From Fasciolopsis buskii (Eukaryota; Platyhelminthes; Trematoda; Plagiorchiida; Fasciolidae), in assembly GCA_008360955.1 (NCBI GenBank), contig LUCM01002173.1:115371-179370 (forward strand): a stretch of 64,000 bases of DNA. The letters are read 5' to 3'. Position numbers and translations under genes: made by a program. Below the pieces are notes generated by a model. That model ran no database searches. It had not been told where the DNA came from and saw only the letters and a list, made by a program, of their open reading frames with translations. Of this stretch, positions 1-10,329 are shown one piece after another. Within the stretch, counting starts at the first letter, position 1. Every line of letters starts with the position of its first letter.

Positions 1-1440
1 AAAGAGAGATTCATAAGTGGGGGGCGGGGATATTAGCTTCCAAAACCCATGGCGCTCAAGCTATTTTCGTCCGTTATGTTTCCGTTTGTATTGAACTACA
101 CAACAACTCCACGCGCTGCTCCGTGAGTACCGTCCATCTCCATCTTTCCGCCAGGTATCTCCTGTAGAATCAAGCCGTAGTGTTTTGCTTTTCCAAAAGT
201 CAGAGACGCGGTCATCGTGCTTTCCGGACAGTGTTGCCGCGTCTTAGACTAACATAGAGCAATAGTTGCAGCTTATGGGACTGTTTGTCGAGAAATGGAG
301 TACCTGAGAAGTGTGTCGGTCCTCAAAGAGTTGTATAGTAAACGCCAGATGGCCCCAAGGCGGCGTGCGGATGTCTGGGCTTGATACGGGTTAAGGCCAG
401 GGCCGCCAATGGCTGGAGCTGCCCGTCCTGGCATCTCCAGTGCTAGGGTTACGGCAGGAACTGCTCCTTGTATAGCCTCGCATTCCGGCGGGTTGCTATT
501 GCCTTCTCAAATTTTAGTCGTAAGAGAAGATGTTCTACAGCCAACGTCTCCTGCCTAGTATGGTGTAGACGCATATGAAGACACAGTTGTAACCGTCCCT
601 TTCTGAAGGTGGAACACGATATTTTGACGTGAAAACAGCATAGTGCCTCGATGCACATCACCCCATCCGCTGCCCGAGCTGAGCAATAGCACAAGCGATT
701 CATGTGCATTAGAACGCCGCTTGGCGATTGGAATGTACCAGCATATGGCTATGTGCTTGCACCTCCAATATATGCAAGGTACTATCGTTCCAAAATGTCG
801 ACAGGACCTGTGTGTGCACTGCCATCCAGAGCAGCTTTCGCGAACTTGCAACCCTTGTGGCGCCACCATAACATCTGGCTTTCTCTCAAAGGAAGGGTGT
901 AGTGATCTACATTGCGGTCGCGAGACTTGGTCTATCTGCGTCAAGGATGCCCGGTGACTTCCCATTTTTGACTAGCGATGTCTCCGAGGCACATTGATCT
1001 CGAGCTGGTGAGAACACGTTGGTGACTAAGTTGCGATACATCATCATACGGGCTGTGGGGCCCAGACCGTCGTCCTCTGACTAAGATAATCGCTCTAAAT
1101 CGCCTTTGGTGTGGAGCAACGGTATTTGCGTGAGTGCCCTGCCGCATAGCTCGGCCGTCTTCGTGCTCATTTGGCACACGTTGTCGGCCAAAGGCGTTGA
1201 GAAGAAGGACGCCCGAGCGGTCTGGCCTAGTGACTTGGCGTAGAGATATGAATAGGAGCTAGCTTTCCCGACTGTATGGTCTTCGGGGATTGGTGCTTCC
1301 TCCCTTTGCTGATTGGGGCCGCATAAGATAACATGAGGACGTGGTGATTTGAGACGTAGAGCAGGTATGGTCAGAATCCGAAGTGCAGGGGCCGAGCGGT
1401 AATGCTGTGTGGCTGTTTGTAGAACTGCACTCTCATAAAA
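1..1440. other. GC-richer unclassified segment
   Basis: By eye this stretch is clearly richer in G and C than the DNA after it. Short open frames exist on both strands (for example minus 965-555 and plus 643-957), but none resembles a known family or has convincing splice borders. The right edge has a run reading ccagccgaaacgtcatg, reminiscent of phrases seen near the ends of some retroelements; that is only a hint. Possibly an old repeat or an island of different origin. I see no supported gene. Confidence 0.4.
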
Positions 1441-2690
1441 CTAATGCCGGTGAACCAGCCGAAACGTCATGAACTATTTCTCGCGGTTTATTTTCTCTCT
1501 CAGTAATGTCCCTTTGGTGCAATTCCCACTTGTATAAATTTATCATACATATATAAATAACTTTATGTCCTGTGCCGTATCATACTATATTTTAAGATTT
1601 CGTTTGTCGCCCAAATCGACCAGACTGCCACCGCAAAAACGGGAACAGTTTGCCAATTTCGCGATCTGCTAATGTCTGCGGATCATCTATTTTAACACCT
1701 TTCGTCTCTTCCGTCACACTTGCGTTCGTCATACCAGTGTTAACTCTTAAACTTCCTTTTCCTAGTGGAGCAGGCCTCTTCCCGTACACTGCACAATCAT
1801 GTTAGTCAAGGCCCGTTGTTATAAAAACTAGACCTATCCGGTTTACCGGGGCCAACAGCATAACGAAGAGTCGGCCCGTTCTTAATGGACAGGTGTTGCA
1901 AAGCCATTCCTGCTTGTGAGTGCTATACGTAAGATACTTCGCAGGATGCATCGTGATATCGAATCGTCCTGTGAGCTCTCTGAATGAAGAGTCTCGCCAT
2001 GCATGCATAATGCTCAACCAGCGTGCGCGAATCACCACCTATGCAAAGTCCAACCAAAATCAAAACTCGCCAGAGACTTGTCGCTTCACTGAAACTGTCA
2101 AAGATCGACATCGAGTTCACGAACACGGTTTACGTATGAAATGCGCAGCACGAATGTGGCCTCACATCAAATAATCTTGATTGCGCCTTGTGGGCAACCA
2201 TGCTGCGGTGCTTAGGGCGTAAGGTAATATAGTATGACTAGTATATAATAATATATATACCACACCTCTATATTTTATATACGTGCAGTCTCCAGTTTTA
2301 ATGTCCTCTGCAATTAGTTCCGCAACTGAAAGTTATGGATTCTGTGCGAATCTAACAGATAAGGCAGCGAAAAAGATTTAGTCGAAATCCCAACCAATCG
2401 TGATCGGTCTCTATATATGTTACGGTAGGTGCAGTCAACAACTCGGATAGTAGTCTGTGACCTCTTTTGTTTGAATCTAGTTTGTTGTCTCACAAACACG
2501 AAACCACTCACAGTGAACGGTTGACTCTAGATAACATTCGCTGACCTCACTTTAGATCGGAGCTTCCAACACAATTTTCACCACGAAATCCCCAGATTCC
2601 GATGTTAACCAAGTCAGTTCACTTTATGGTTAGGCGAGTGGCAACACACTAAATAGAAACAGCGTATAGTAATTCAGAAAAACGTTTGTT
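1441..2690. other. No recognised gene
   Basis: Open frames on both strands overlap at 1592-2174 without a recognisable family. A very AT-rich patch lies at about 2225-2285. A small tandem duplication of an 11-base unit (gtcatgagatg) sits just beyond, near 2867-2888. Nothing else can be supported. Confidence 0.4.
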
Positions 2691-2699
2691 GGTTCGTGA

Positions 2700-3772
2700 C
2701 TGGGTAACGGCAAGGCAGGCACACTACTGGACCAACAGTTTTTGCGCAATTAGTGGTGGCTTCCATCTGCTTTTGGTTGAAGACTCACAAAAGGTCATCA
2801 TTCTCGGGTTACGGCTCCGTAGAATCACTTGGAATGCTTGGTCGGGGTCAGTTTGGTGATCGAAGGTCATGAGATGTCATGAGATGAACCGGTAAATTGT
2901 GAGCGGCTTTTAGGTCGGGCACCTTAGTCGATTGTCTGTTTAGATTTAGTTCCTTGGTAGTATGTAGGATGTTCAGTTCAGCGGAAAAATAGGCACGCTT
3001 TACTGCACACTAGAGGTTTTGACTGATTCAATTCGGTATATGGCCACCCTTGAATGTTGGGGTGATTATGACTCACTTTTTCTCCATTGAATGGACTGGA
3101 GTTCCTTTAGGCCGTTCTCTTTTGTTAATCTCGATAAACTTATCAGGGTATCCGTTTGCCTTGCGAGTCTTCGTTAGGAACTCTTCTTCTTTTGGCATTT
3201 GGTTTGTACTGCAGATATTCCGGGCTCTGTAGAAATGTTTTTATGAGACTCCGTTGCTAAGCCACCGGTGCAGAGTTGGGAAACTGAATGTACTGCTCAC
3301 TCCAAGTTGCTTTACGGCGAACTGTTTTTTTGTATTGTTCCCTCTGGTCACCTACTCATCAGTATATTCAGGAACGCTAGACTGTTGTCCTTTTCTCTTT
3401 CGTGTGTAGCCGAATGGTTTAGTTTTATTTTGTTCAAGTGATCGAAGAATTCAATAAACTACTTCTCACCGGCGAAAATTACGATGTCATCGGAATAACC
3501 ATTATACACGGTGAACTGAGCGATATGACTGTGCATTCGTTTTTCAATAATCCCAAGGAAGATATCTGCTTTCGTTGGTCCAAGCGAGCTACCCATCACA
3601 ACGCCATCAATTTGTTTATGTGGCTGTCCTTCAAAATCAAAGTGTATATTTTTAGTACATGAAAGGATGAGATCTTTGATGTATGGTACAGGAATGGGTA
3701 AAGTAAGGTTCAGTCTAGGAATTGTGTCACAGATAATCTACAGTTTCACTTAAAGGGACATTAATGAAAGTG
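2700..3772 (-). mobile_element. Penelope-like element, 3' arm (RT palm to C-terminal region), decayed
   Basis: Read on the minus strand, this arm starts at the RT block FINVPLSETVDYL (family pattern FTNVPLxETxxxL). It continues, after a one-base frameshift, with CDTIPRLNLTLPIPVPYIKD, then QIDGVVMGSSLGP (pattern QIDGVAMGSPLGP) and GYSDDIVIF, the polymerase motif C with both aspartates kept (YxDD). A stop follows GEK, then DNSLAFLNIL and KANGYPDKFIEINKRE after another frame change. Farther on, a degraded AHN-IYRF stretch and an NPRMM-like segment fit the linker and GIY-YIG region, but the endonuclease core is not readable. Several stops and frameshifts make it a pseudogene. The RT blocks are firm; the low-coordinate boundary near 2700 is approximate. 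Confidence 0.85.
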
Positions 3773-4195
3773 AAATCATGAGAAGACGAGACTATCTTGA
3801 TAAGATCGAAAGCTTCCTGAGAAACAAAAGGCGATTTCTCCGTGACACTCCTCCTGATAACAGCTTGTTTATAGAAAAACATATGAAAGCAGCTCCAGGT
3901 ACTACTGTTGCAAGACTTTATATCTAAGGATCTACACAAGAAACTGAAACCAATAGGTACACAAACACTACCATTGAAGGGATCTCCGAAAAGCAACAAA
4001 ACAACAGTCCCATTAAAACCGACCTTATGCACGCAAAACTCCGCTAATCACAAGTTGGCGCGTTGCCTGCTGCATATTTTCAATCCCGTCATAAAACACA
4101 TAAAACGGCATTGTCTGAAAGATTCACCCCAATTATCAAATACCCTGAACCAACTGACATTAAGTTCTCAGAAAATGTGGTTTCCGTCCGTTCTA
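3773..4195 (+). mobile_element. Penelope-like element, 5' arm (RT fingers), inverted relative to its 3' arm
   Basis: On the plus strand the frame beginning at 3778 reads RRRDYLDKIESFLRNKRRFL. It then shifts near 3890 into a frame with ISKDLHKKLKPIGTQTLP, KTTVPLKPTLCTQNSANHKL, ARCLLHIFNPVIKHIKRHCL and KDSPQLSNTLNQL, ending at QKMWFPSV. This order matches the PLE fingers region (family: LPRLYGLPKxHK, then PLRPI, then NSPxHKLA, then the block just before FDVxSLFTNVP). The arm ends exactly where the minus-strand arm begins in protein order, so the two are pieces of one copy joined head to head near 3773. GLPKIHK is degraded to a GSPKSNK-like form. Inactive. Confidence 0.8.
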
Positions 4196-4363
4196 TTCAA
4201 ATAATCAAAGGGGCTAACTGTTTCAAATCCAAAAACAACCAAAAGGTCAACAAAAGCGGAAGTCACAACTGGTTTGTTTTAGATCATTATTATTTTCCTT
4301 CCACCCCCCTCTGTAAAATTCCATCTACATATTGCTGTGTTCGTACCTTGCATGTTTTGAAGC

Positions 4364-4365
<2 letters not shown>

Positions 4366-4405
<40 letters not shown>
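4366..4405. repeat. (AT)20 microsatellite
   Basis: An uninterrupted 40-base run of alternating A and T between G4365 and C4406. It lies about 170 bases beyond the outer end of the inverted PLE arm. An independent (AT)18 run occurs at 61543-61578. Confidence 0.98.
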
Positions 4406-4407
<2 letters not shown>

Positions 4408-4573
4408 GGACGTTACCGTGTGTAGTGCATAACTATCGTTTGCTTATTTCTCAGTCATCCGCGGTTCACCGAATTTGAGTGACGATTCAAAACTCCCTTT
4501 CGAAGTCGGTTTTGAAAGGTGTTATTTTTTCATCTTTTTGTTTTAAGGCTTCATCTGTCCCCTCTGCTTGTAG

Positions 4574-4807
4574 AAAATGAGTCAACTTACGAAGTGGTTG
4601 TTATGACGCCTGACGTTTGTCATTCAAAGCAATTCTATTCACGTACTTCTGTAAGGAGAGGGTTACTGAACACGCCAACTCGTCCCTCAAAGCTAACGTG
4701 TAGAGAAGACCTCCCAATGCCCTATAATTTCGGTTTCCATTCGCCAGAGCTGCCAGTGTTGGGATTTACCTGCCTCCAACGCCGAGATCTCCCCAAACGA
4801 GGAACTG
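4574..4807 (+). CDS. Candidate internal coding exon, unknown protein
   Basis: This 234-base block is open in one frame. It is preceded by a strong pyrimidine-rich acceptor (the tract from about 4551 ends cttgtag at 4573) and followed by a GTAACT donor at 4808. Codons start at 4576, leaving two leading and one trailing base. The peptide begins NESTYEVVVMTPDVCHSKQF, continues with a basic RTSVRRGLL stretch and ends near RRDLPKRGT. I do not recognise the family. It may belong to the plus-strand gene ending at 6801. However, its 3' phase (1 base) does not match the 5' phase of the next candidate exon at 4840 (which needs 2 bases), so an alternative donor, a missing exon or an assembly indel would be required. 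An internal GTAAGG at 4652 is an alternative donor. Confidence 0.4.
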
Positions 4808-4839
4808 GTAACTAGAATGCTCACAAGTAAATGTCTTAG

Positions 4840-4972
4840 GGTTACTGTCAGACGTAATCCCCGTCGCCTAAAACATATTCCCGTTGTCTTGTTAGAAATT
4901 ATAGTGTTTAGTACGGCAGTGGCTTATTTATTAAGAATTGTTCGTCATTCAATACCATCGTCTAGCCTACCG
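4840..4972 (+). CDS. Candidate exon encoding a membrane segment
   Basis: The block follows a gtcttag acceptor and ends before a strong GTAAGG donor at 4973. It is open for 44 codons starting at 4841. The peptide is basic at first (VRRNPRRLKH), then has a roughly 20-residue hydrophobic stretch, VVLLEIIVFSTAVAYLLRIV, then RHSIPSSSLP: a typical single membrane span followed by a polar tail. It ends in phase 0, which matches the phase-0 start of the terminal exon at 6649, so these two can be joined without a frame change. Family not recognised. If real, the product would be a single-pass membrane protein with its C-terminus encoded by the next exon. The 30-base intron implied to the previous candidate exon is very short and its phase does not fit. 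Confidence 0.4.
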
Positions 4973-5635
4973 GTAAGGAACCATGGAAACACTTTACAGT
5001 CTGATTAGTCGGACCTGCCTTGGCTAAAAAAGTTTTAATATTGCGATTGTTAATAACAATTGGAAGTTGATGGAAATCACTATGGGTTAACGTTAAATTG
5101 CCTTAACTGCTGCCCCACGCTCAGCAGCAACTGCCACGCGGGACTTCTTGCCTTATAAACCACGAAAATGCCGGATGTTCTGAACATTAATTACTCCGTT
5201 CCATTTATCACGCTGGATTTGTGTATCTTCCACTCATTCTCTTAGTTTTTTTGAATGACCTTCAGCTTATTGTTGCGTTTTGTGATGTGTTGTAAAAAAT
5301 GCTAACGACCCAATCACATCCGCTTTAGCTATTTACCTGTAGTTATGTTTTATGGCATCAGTCAGACTATGCCGCCGTCTTCAAAAGTACTCGCAAATGT
5401 TTTCGTCTCATTAATTCGGAATTGAACCTAGCATTGATTTACTCCTCTGATGATTGCTGTTTCGATCCTCTGTTTTCCGGAGAGCTTGGTGCGCATAAAA
5501 CGATTGCAGTTTCTGGCTAGTCAGGGGCGGGACCGTTGTGCTTAACCATGCTACCTAATGTCTGCAATCACCGGTGGGAGCATTTGGTAGAGACCAATCT
5601 AGAAGCCTAACTTAGTCATGTTTTATCCCGTTTTC
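4973..5635. other. Probable intron, nothing recognised
   Basis: Stop-rich sequence with no readable domain. If the exon models either side are right, this is the first part of an intron of about 1.7 kb that also contains the RTE remnant at 5636-5971. Confidence 0.3.
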
Positions 5636-5971
5636 TCAAGTCATGGACCGATCACATTTACCTATATTCCACTCATTACGTGTCTCGAAGACAAGTACAC
5701 GCCTAGGCTGTCTATACGAAGCCATACACAATGCGAGTCGCAACCACTTTACCCGGTTTGAAATACGTGTTTCATTGAGCACTAGTGTGGATCCGACTAT
5801 CGTCATTTCTGCGTTTCCCATGCTTTTTTCAACATGTCTGAACGAAGTTGTATAGTCCATATACGTAAAGGTCGATGCCGCTACCTGGATTCTGCTATGA
5901 AATGCTTGAGTGGACTGCGGGAGAGAGTTCATGAACGTATGAGAAGCATTTTGGGCGGAGATAAATACCAA
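5636..5971 (-). mobile_element. RTE-like retrotransposon C-terminal remnant
   Basis: A 111-codon minus-strand frame ends with SNRVKWLRLALCMASYRQPR followed by RVLVFETRNEW. This aligns with the conserved tail of fluke RTE-type reverse transcriptases, whose pattern is HRLRWLGHVLRMPxHRLPRR followed by VLFS and a W. Just before it, NAEMTIVG matches the NAEVRxxVLG block. The upstream half is too degraded to align. It sits antisense inside the probable intron of the plus-strand gene that ends at 6801. Neutral relic; no activity expected. Confidence 0.55.
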
Positions 5972-6648
5972 GAGGGAGTATTAAATCAAACGGTAATTTG
6001 AAGAAAATATGTGAGCATTCTTTCCCGAGTACCGAGAACATTTGCAAACAAATTGCAATGATGCAAACAGTTTACTATCCCAATACGATTCCCCACCTTG
6101 TCAATAAGTGAGGGTTGTCAATAAGATAAGTGCTAGCAAAGCAAACTTTCCTCAACGGTCACCTGATTTGAGCACAAGGAATATTATCTGGGATTGCTTG
6201 AAACAAAAGTTTATTCTGCCTCTGAACTTAGCAGCTGTTCGGAGTTGCAGAACATCTTGGCAGTGTCTTCGGACGATATAACGATAACATTTGTAATTCA
6301 GCTATTGAGTAACATTCCGAAAATTGTCTGGGGTATTATTGTCACCATCGACAAATATGCTGGCTACTGACGAGTAAATCAATAGTTTTCCCATAGTGCA
6401 TCAATGTGCACGTTTCTTTTCATTACAGTGCTCCTAATTATCATCGGAGTTATTGCAGACATCAAGCACTTAAAGGGAAATTTTTTAGTTTCTGTTTGTT
6501 GTGAGTAGCTTGGTTTACTGATCTTTGCGTTCGACAAATACTTTGTCTGAAAACTGTTGCCGGTGTTTTTTAAAACTAATCTGATTTATATCTCGTACAC
6601 CCATATCAATGGATATGATATTTGTTTACCCATTCTATATTGAATCAG
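5972..6648. other. Probable intron, nothing recognised
   Basis: No open frame of note. Contains a short direct repeat (gtcaataag) near 6101-6125. Ends with the acceptor of the terminal exon at 6649. Confidence 0.3.
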
Positions 6649-6801
6649 GAAATGAACAAACAGAAACGGGACATGCGTCGTTCGCTTGAGGTGAACATCC
6701 ACGAAATGCAACAGGCTCTTCTTTCCAATCAAGACAGTGCCTATTTCCGCGGCGCAGATGCTGATCGCATTTTACGTGATACACGACTTTCACTGGAATG
6801 A
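6649..6801 (+). CDS. Terminal coding exon of an unidentified gene (C-terminal 50 residues)
   Basis: After the acceptor cattctatattgaatcag ending at 6648, 50 codons are open in phase 0 to a TGA at 6799-6801. The peptide runs EMNKQKRDMRRSLEVNIHEM, then QQALLSNQDSAYFRGADADR, then ILRDTRLSLE. It is highly charged with a likely amphipathic helical first half and has a clean protein-like composition without low complexity, which sets it apart from its surroundings. An AATAAA lies 324 bases after the stop, followed by a GT-rich element, as expected for a last exon. The candidate exon at 4840-4972 ends in the matching phase and would put a membrane span just before this tail. I cannot name the family. 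Confidence comes from acceptor, frame and poly(A) signal agreeing. Confidence 0.6.
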   Translation, partial: EMNKQKRDMRRSLEVNIHEMQQALLSNQDSAYFRGADADRILRDTRLSLE

Positions 6802-7145
6802 ATTATGTGGTCCAAGAGTGTATATATTTCAAGCATTACCTCATCGAGTACGATCAAACACTGTCCACGTTCGGTGCGGTTGGAGATTCGATATATCTTC
6901 GGTCGTTCTAAGGCAATTGCCGTCACGGGCACACACCGCTACAGTCTACGATAATCTTATTGATCGCTGTTGACCTCTATCGCATGATCGATGACATACC
7001 ACTTATGTATCTATGATGGACAAGTATTCATCATTTAATTTCTTGATTACCGTAAGGTAATCCGACCTATTATGTGCACAGTGCTTCCGTGTACTCGCAC
7101 ATCGCTATACCGTTCATGTGTTACAATAAAAGGTAATACATCTTG
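6802..7145 (+). other. Probable 3' untranslated region
   Basis: Non-coding sequence from the TGA to about 15-20 bases beyond the first AATAAA. Its end is inferred from the usual spacing of cleavage sites, not seen. Confidence 0.45.
7125..7130 (+). terminator. Poly(A) signal AATAAA
   Basis: A canonical AATAAA followed about 25 bases later by a GT/T-rich run (ctttgtgttcttttt, from 7151), the usual arrangement for cleavage and polyadenylation. It serves the terminal exon at 6649-6801. Confidence 0.6.
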
Positions 7146-7195
7146 CATACCTTTGTGTTCTTTTTACGACTAAAGTATGCTGCATTTACAAAAAC

Positions 7196-7201
7196 AATAA
7201 A
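7196..7201 (+). terminator. Second AATAAA, possible alternative poly(A) signal
   Basis: A second canonical hexamer 71 bases downstream of the first, without an obvious GT-rich element after it. Possible alternative 3' end of the same transcript. Confidence 0.3.
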
Positions 7202-7429
7202 AGCACATCTGGGCCTACGTCATAAGTATATCGTTTATTTGCCGCCCGACAACCAGTAAAGCGATGGTCCGTTTAGACGGTTCGGCTGATCTTTTCGATT
7301 GACGTTAGAGCTTTTCGGCGATCTCAAATATTGGCATTTCTCTTTCGGGGTGATGGTTTCCGATGCCCTGCGATTGTTGAAAATGCGATTCATATCCATC
7401 CAAGATGGCATCGTCGGCGAGCTGCAGAA

Positions 7430-8110
7430 ATGAGTGTGTACCACTACATTTTTAGTTACGGCCGCGATTATGCCTATGACTGCATCGGAAGTTACGTTCA
7501 TGACCTTGACCACGAGAAACGATACTGCAACGACTTGGACTACAGAAAATGACTGCGACCACGAATACTACAATGACCGGGCCTGAGACTGCCACATGTC
7601 CATGACGACGAATGCGATTGCGATTGGGACTGTGCCATTTTCCTTATGCCTGTGGCTACGCCTGCTCCTTCGACCATGAATGCGGCTAGAACTGTATTAG
7701 GCTATGAACCGCTACTCCGAGGATCACGGCCGCCATCGTTTCTAGTTCTGCCTCTGCGGATGCGCTCTAGGCAAGAGCCGACGCCCCTACTGCACAGTGC
7801 TAAGTATACGACGACGTTTGCGGATACGTTTAGGAGTATGACGACGAATAAGATCGTGACTCTGTTTACCACCATTATTGGGACTAGGATTGAGAATGCG
7901 AATGGCATTACTTATGATAAAACAAGTATTGTGTGAATCACGACGTCGTGTCCTGACACAACAGAATCTGACTAACGATGAGACTGCAGCTGATTGTACG
8001 ATGAAGTTTAGGACTACTGCAGCTGAGTACGTCAAAATATACGATTTAGAAAGTGGTTGCAACTACGAATACATCAATGATTTTGGGGTTGCCTCTAGGA
8101 CTGCTATTAT
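7430..8110. repeat. Decayed hexanucleotide satellite, consensus about (GAYTRY)n
   Basis: Read in steps of six, the stretch repeatedly shows GACTGC, GACTAC, GACCAC, GATTGC, GATTGG, GACTGT, GACTAG and GAATGC units, with interruptions and substitutions. The 3-base periodicity keeps several accidental frames open (for example plus 7646-7936 and 7878-8192), rich in D, Y, C and T; these should not be taken as genes. Further traces occur at about 8480-8535 and 8745-8850. Composition is also GC-richer than the flanks. Confidence 0.55.
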
Positions 8111-9224
8111 AACAACATCAACTATGCTCACAGAACGCCTGCCTCGTTGTACGCTGTTCTCTGAGGCCTGTAATGGTTGGAAGACGGTTTGAGTTGGCCG
8201 GTAGGTGACATGACAGAAAGGTATGAAAACCGTAACCAGCAAACTGGCCCGCGTAGGTCCGGCTAGACTGCCCATTTGGGGTCCAAAAGATTCTTACCTG
8301 CCGAACGATGGTTGGAGACAACTGGAAATGCGGATCGGTTGCAATCTCACTTTCAAAATCTTTCTTTTGCATAGCTCTTTTGCCCATTATTTTATAGTTG
8401 ATTTCCTACTATTTCTCCTTCTCTCTTTTTCCCTGATACTATGAATTAGCAACCAAGATCAGTCAGTTTGGTGCAAACTGATGAACACGACCACGATTAG
8501 GTCTGAAGTTATGCATATGATTACGCATGTGACTGTGATTTCATGAAAACAGGAACAAGCGTCATCACACGACAGGTTGAATTTAACTATTTTGCACTGT
8601 CTTCTCGACCGTGTGCAAGAATTCATGTGAAAGTTCGAGAGTAACAATGATAAGTCTTTAGGCAACAAATTCACGCGACTAGGATAAATCAAGACGAAAA
8701 TCAAAGGCAATCAGTTCTCACAGATCCAGTAGGCTGAAGAGATGGGAGCTAAATTTATTGATTAGGTTGCACGGTGACGAATTCACCAGTATGAGGCTGC
8801 ACTAGCGATAAAGTCTGGTTGATTACAGTGACTAGGTTTGTGATGTCGGGTCGCTATAATCTCAGCGAATGTTAACAGTCGTACAGTTTTTTGGTGACTT
8901 ATTCCCTGGTATGCTTGTTTTGGATTCGCACAAGTTTTTGCAGTCATGAGTGGCGGGAAACGTGACAGGGGCAGTTCCTTTTTTTCTTTTATGATGTGTT
9001 TCAGTTCCTATATCTATTTCACTGAGTGGTCGAATTGGAAGCCACTCTTGCCGGTCAACAAAATAGACGGTCAAATAAAATCGTGCGGACGAGGTGATAG
9101 TTCAAGTTCAAAAAGGCTTTAGACCTGGGCATCCTATCGCTTTTGGTAGTTTCCTCGGTCATACTTTAGGCGGATCTCTTTTATAAAACCCTCAGAATCT
9201 CATTCTCTTCGTCAGGAAAAGTGA
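8111..9224. other. No recognised gene; faint continuation of the hexamer repeat
   Basis: Weak hexamer echoes at 8480-8535 and 8745-8850. A minus-strand frame at 8862-9074 contains a lysine/arginine-rich patch (THHKRKKG) but no family I recognise. Confidence 0.3.
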
Positions 9225-9388
9225 CTAGAGTGTTTTCAAAATACTGTCTTTGGAACCAAGCATGATGCCTTCCCAGTCCAGCAAGGAAATGTACGGTGTG
9301 CTATCCGAAATATTTTTAAACCAGGGATATCTGGATGCGTCTTTTTCGTAAACCTTTAAGCTATTTCTCAGATTGTGGATGAGAATAA
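9225..9388 (-). CDS. Candidate minus-strand terminal exon, unknown protein
   Basis: On the minus strand an acceptor (tgtttattttacaag) is followed by two bases and 53 open codons to a TAG at 9225. The peptide includes NSLKVYEKDASRYPWFKNIS and then DSTPYISLLDWEGIMLGSKD, a well-mixed composition that looks genuinely coding. No AATAAA is obvious just downstream. I do not recognise the family, and a fragment of an unfamiliar retroelement is possible. It lies at the low end of a cluster of minus-strand candidate exons reaching 12446. Confidence 0.35.
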
Positions 9389-9410
9389 CTTGTAAAATAA
9401 ACATCTCCAA

Positions 9411-10329
9411 ACGTGAAGTTATTTTGCCTTAAATAGGTTCAGCTAGATTGCTGTGTATCCAACTGTCTGTTGAATATCTTTTTGCGACCTCATGAAGAAC
9501 TTTGAACAGGGATGCTGGGGAAACTGTGAGAGAAGTTTTCGCGTACTATCAGAGCACTGTCGTGCTGTGTGACAGAGTTGATCTTTTGACATATTTAAAT
9601 GACTATATTCGCTTTTTGGCGGTGTCCAGTCCCTTTGACTGAGGGCAAATAATTACAACCGCACATTATTCCATATTCATCAGTTGATTTACTTTTCACT
9701 CAGAAAATGTCGGTGGGCTAACACTGTTAATTTAGAGGTAGATCTGAAGAGTGTGTGGAATAGAAGTGTTCAGACACTGAGATAAAAACTGAATTATCTC
9801 GTGACTTCGTCCTTTCTAACCAGAATTAGTGTCAAATGCGAAACAGAGACTGTGACAAACAGCACTAAGACAATAAACTAGTTTTAGAGATGAATGAATA
9901 TGAAGTATGGTAAGAAGGGCCGTTCTATACGAAGTAGCGCAAAATTCACTGTAGACCATGGTAGGCTATTATCGCACATTGTTGATAACTGAGTCAAATG
10001 GAATAAAAGGAGAATGTATGACAGTAGGTAATTCCTAGTAATGTATAAAACTTTTCAACTAAACCCAGAATGGTTGGCGGAGAGGAGTTGAGTATGATAA
10101 AAGAACTTGTTGGGCGAAAGTAGATTGCTTGCTTCGCGCCGAACGGCCTCAGCTTGTGGATTTGAAAAATAAATGACGTGGGAAGACTGTTATAGACTGG
10201 TGCCAATGATAACATGGACTGGGCTCTGGGAACGAGAACAGCACTAAAGACCGATTTTTCACTCAGGTAAGTGGATAAAGGGTATGTGGAATTGTACTTG
10301 TACTCAGTTTTGATAAAGTGACCACTCAC
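9411..10329. other. No supported gene
   Basis: A minus-strand frame at 9994-10359 overlaps the donor of the next candidate exon and is probably its read-through. On the plus strand there is an isolated perfect CAG|GTAAGT at 10267, with no coding sequence before it. Confidence 0.3.

Noticed and set aside
3727..4032. Minus-strand frame of 101 codons read as a single protein
   Set aside because: Only its last part (FINVPLSETVDYL) is PLE sense sequence; the rest is the antisense of the inverted 5' arm, so the frame is a chimera created by the inversion.
7646..8192. Plus-strand frames of 96 and 104 codons
   Set aside because: They lie in the decayed hexamer satellite, whose period of six keeps frames open by chance; composition is repetitive and no splice borders fit.
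10262..10275. Perfect plus-strand CAG|GTAAGT
   Set aside because: No open coding sequence leads into it; single consensus donors occur by chance at this window size.
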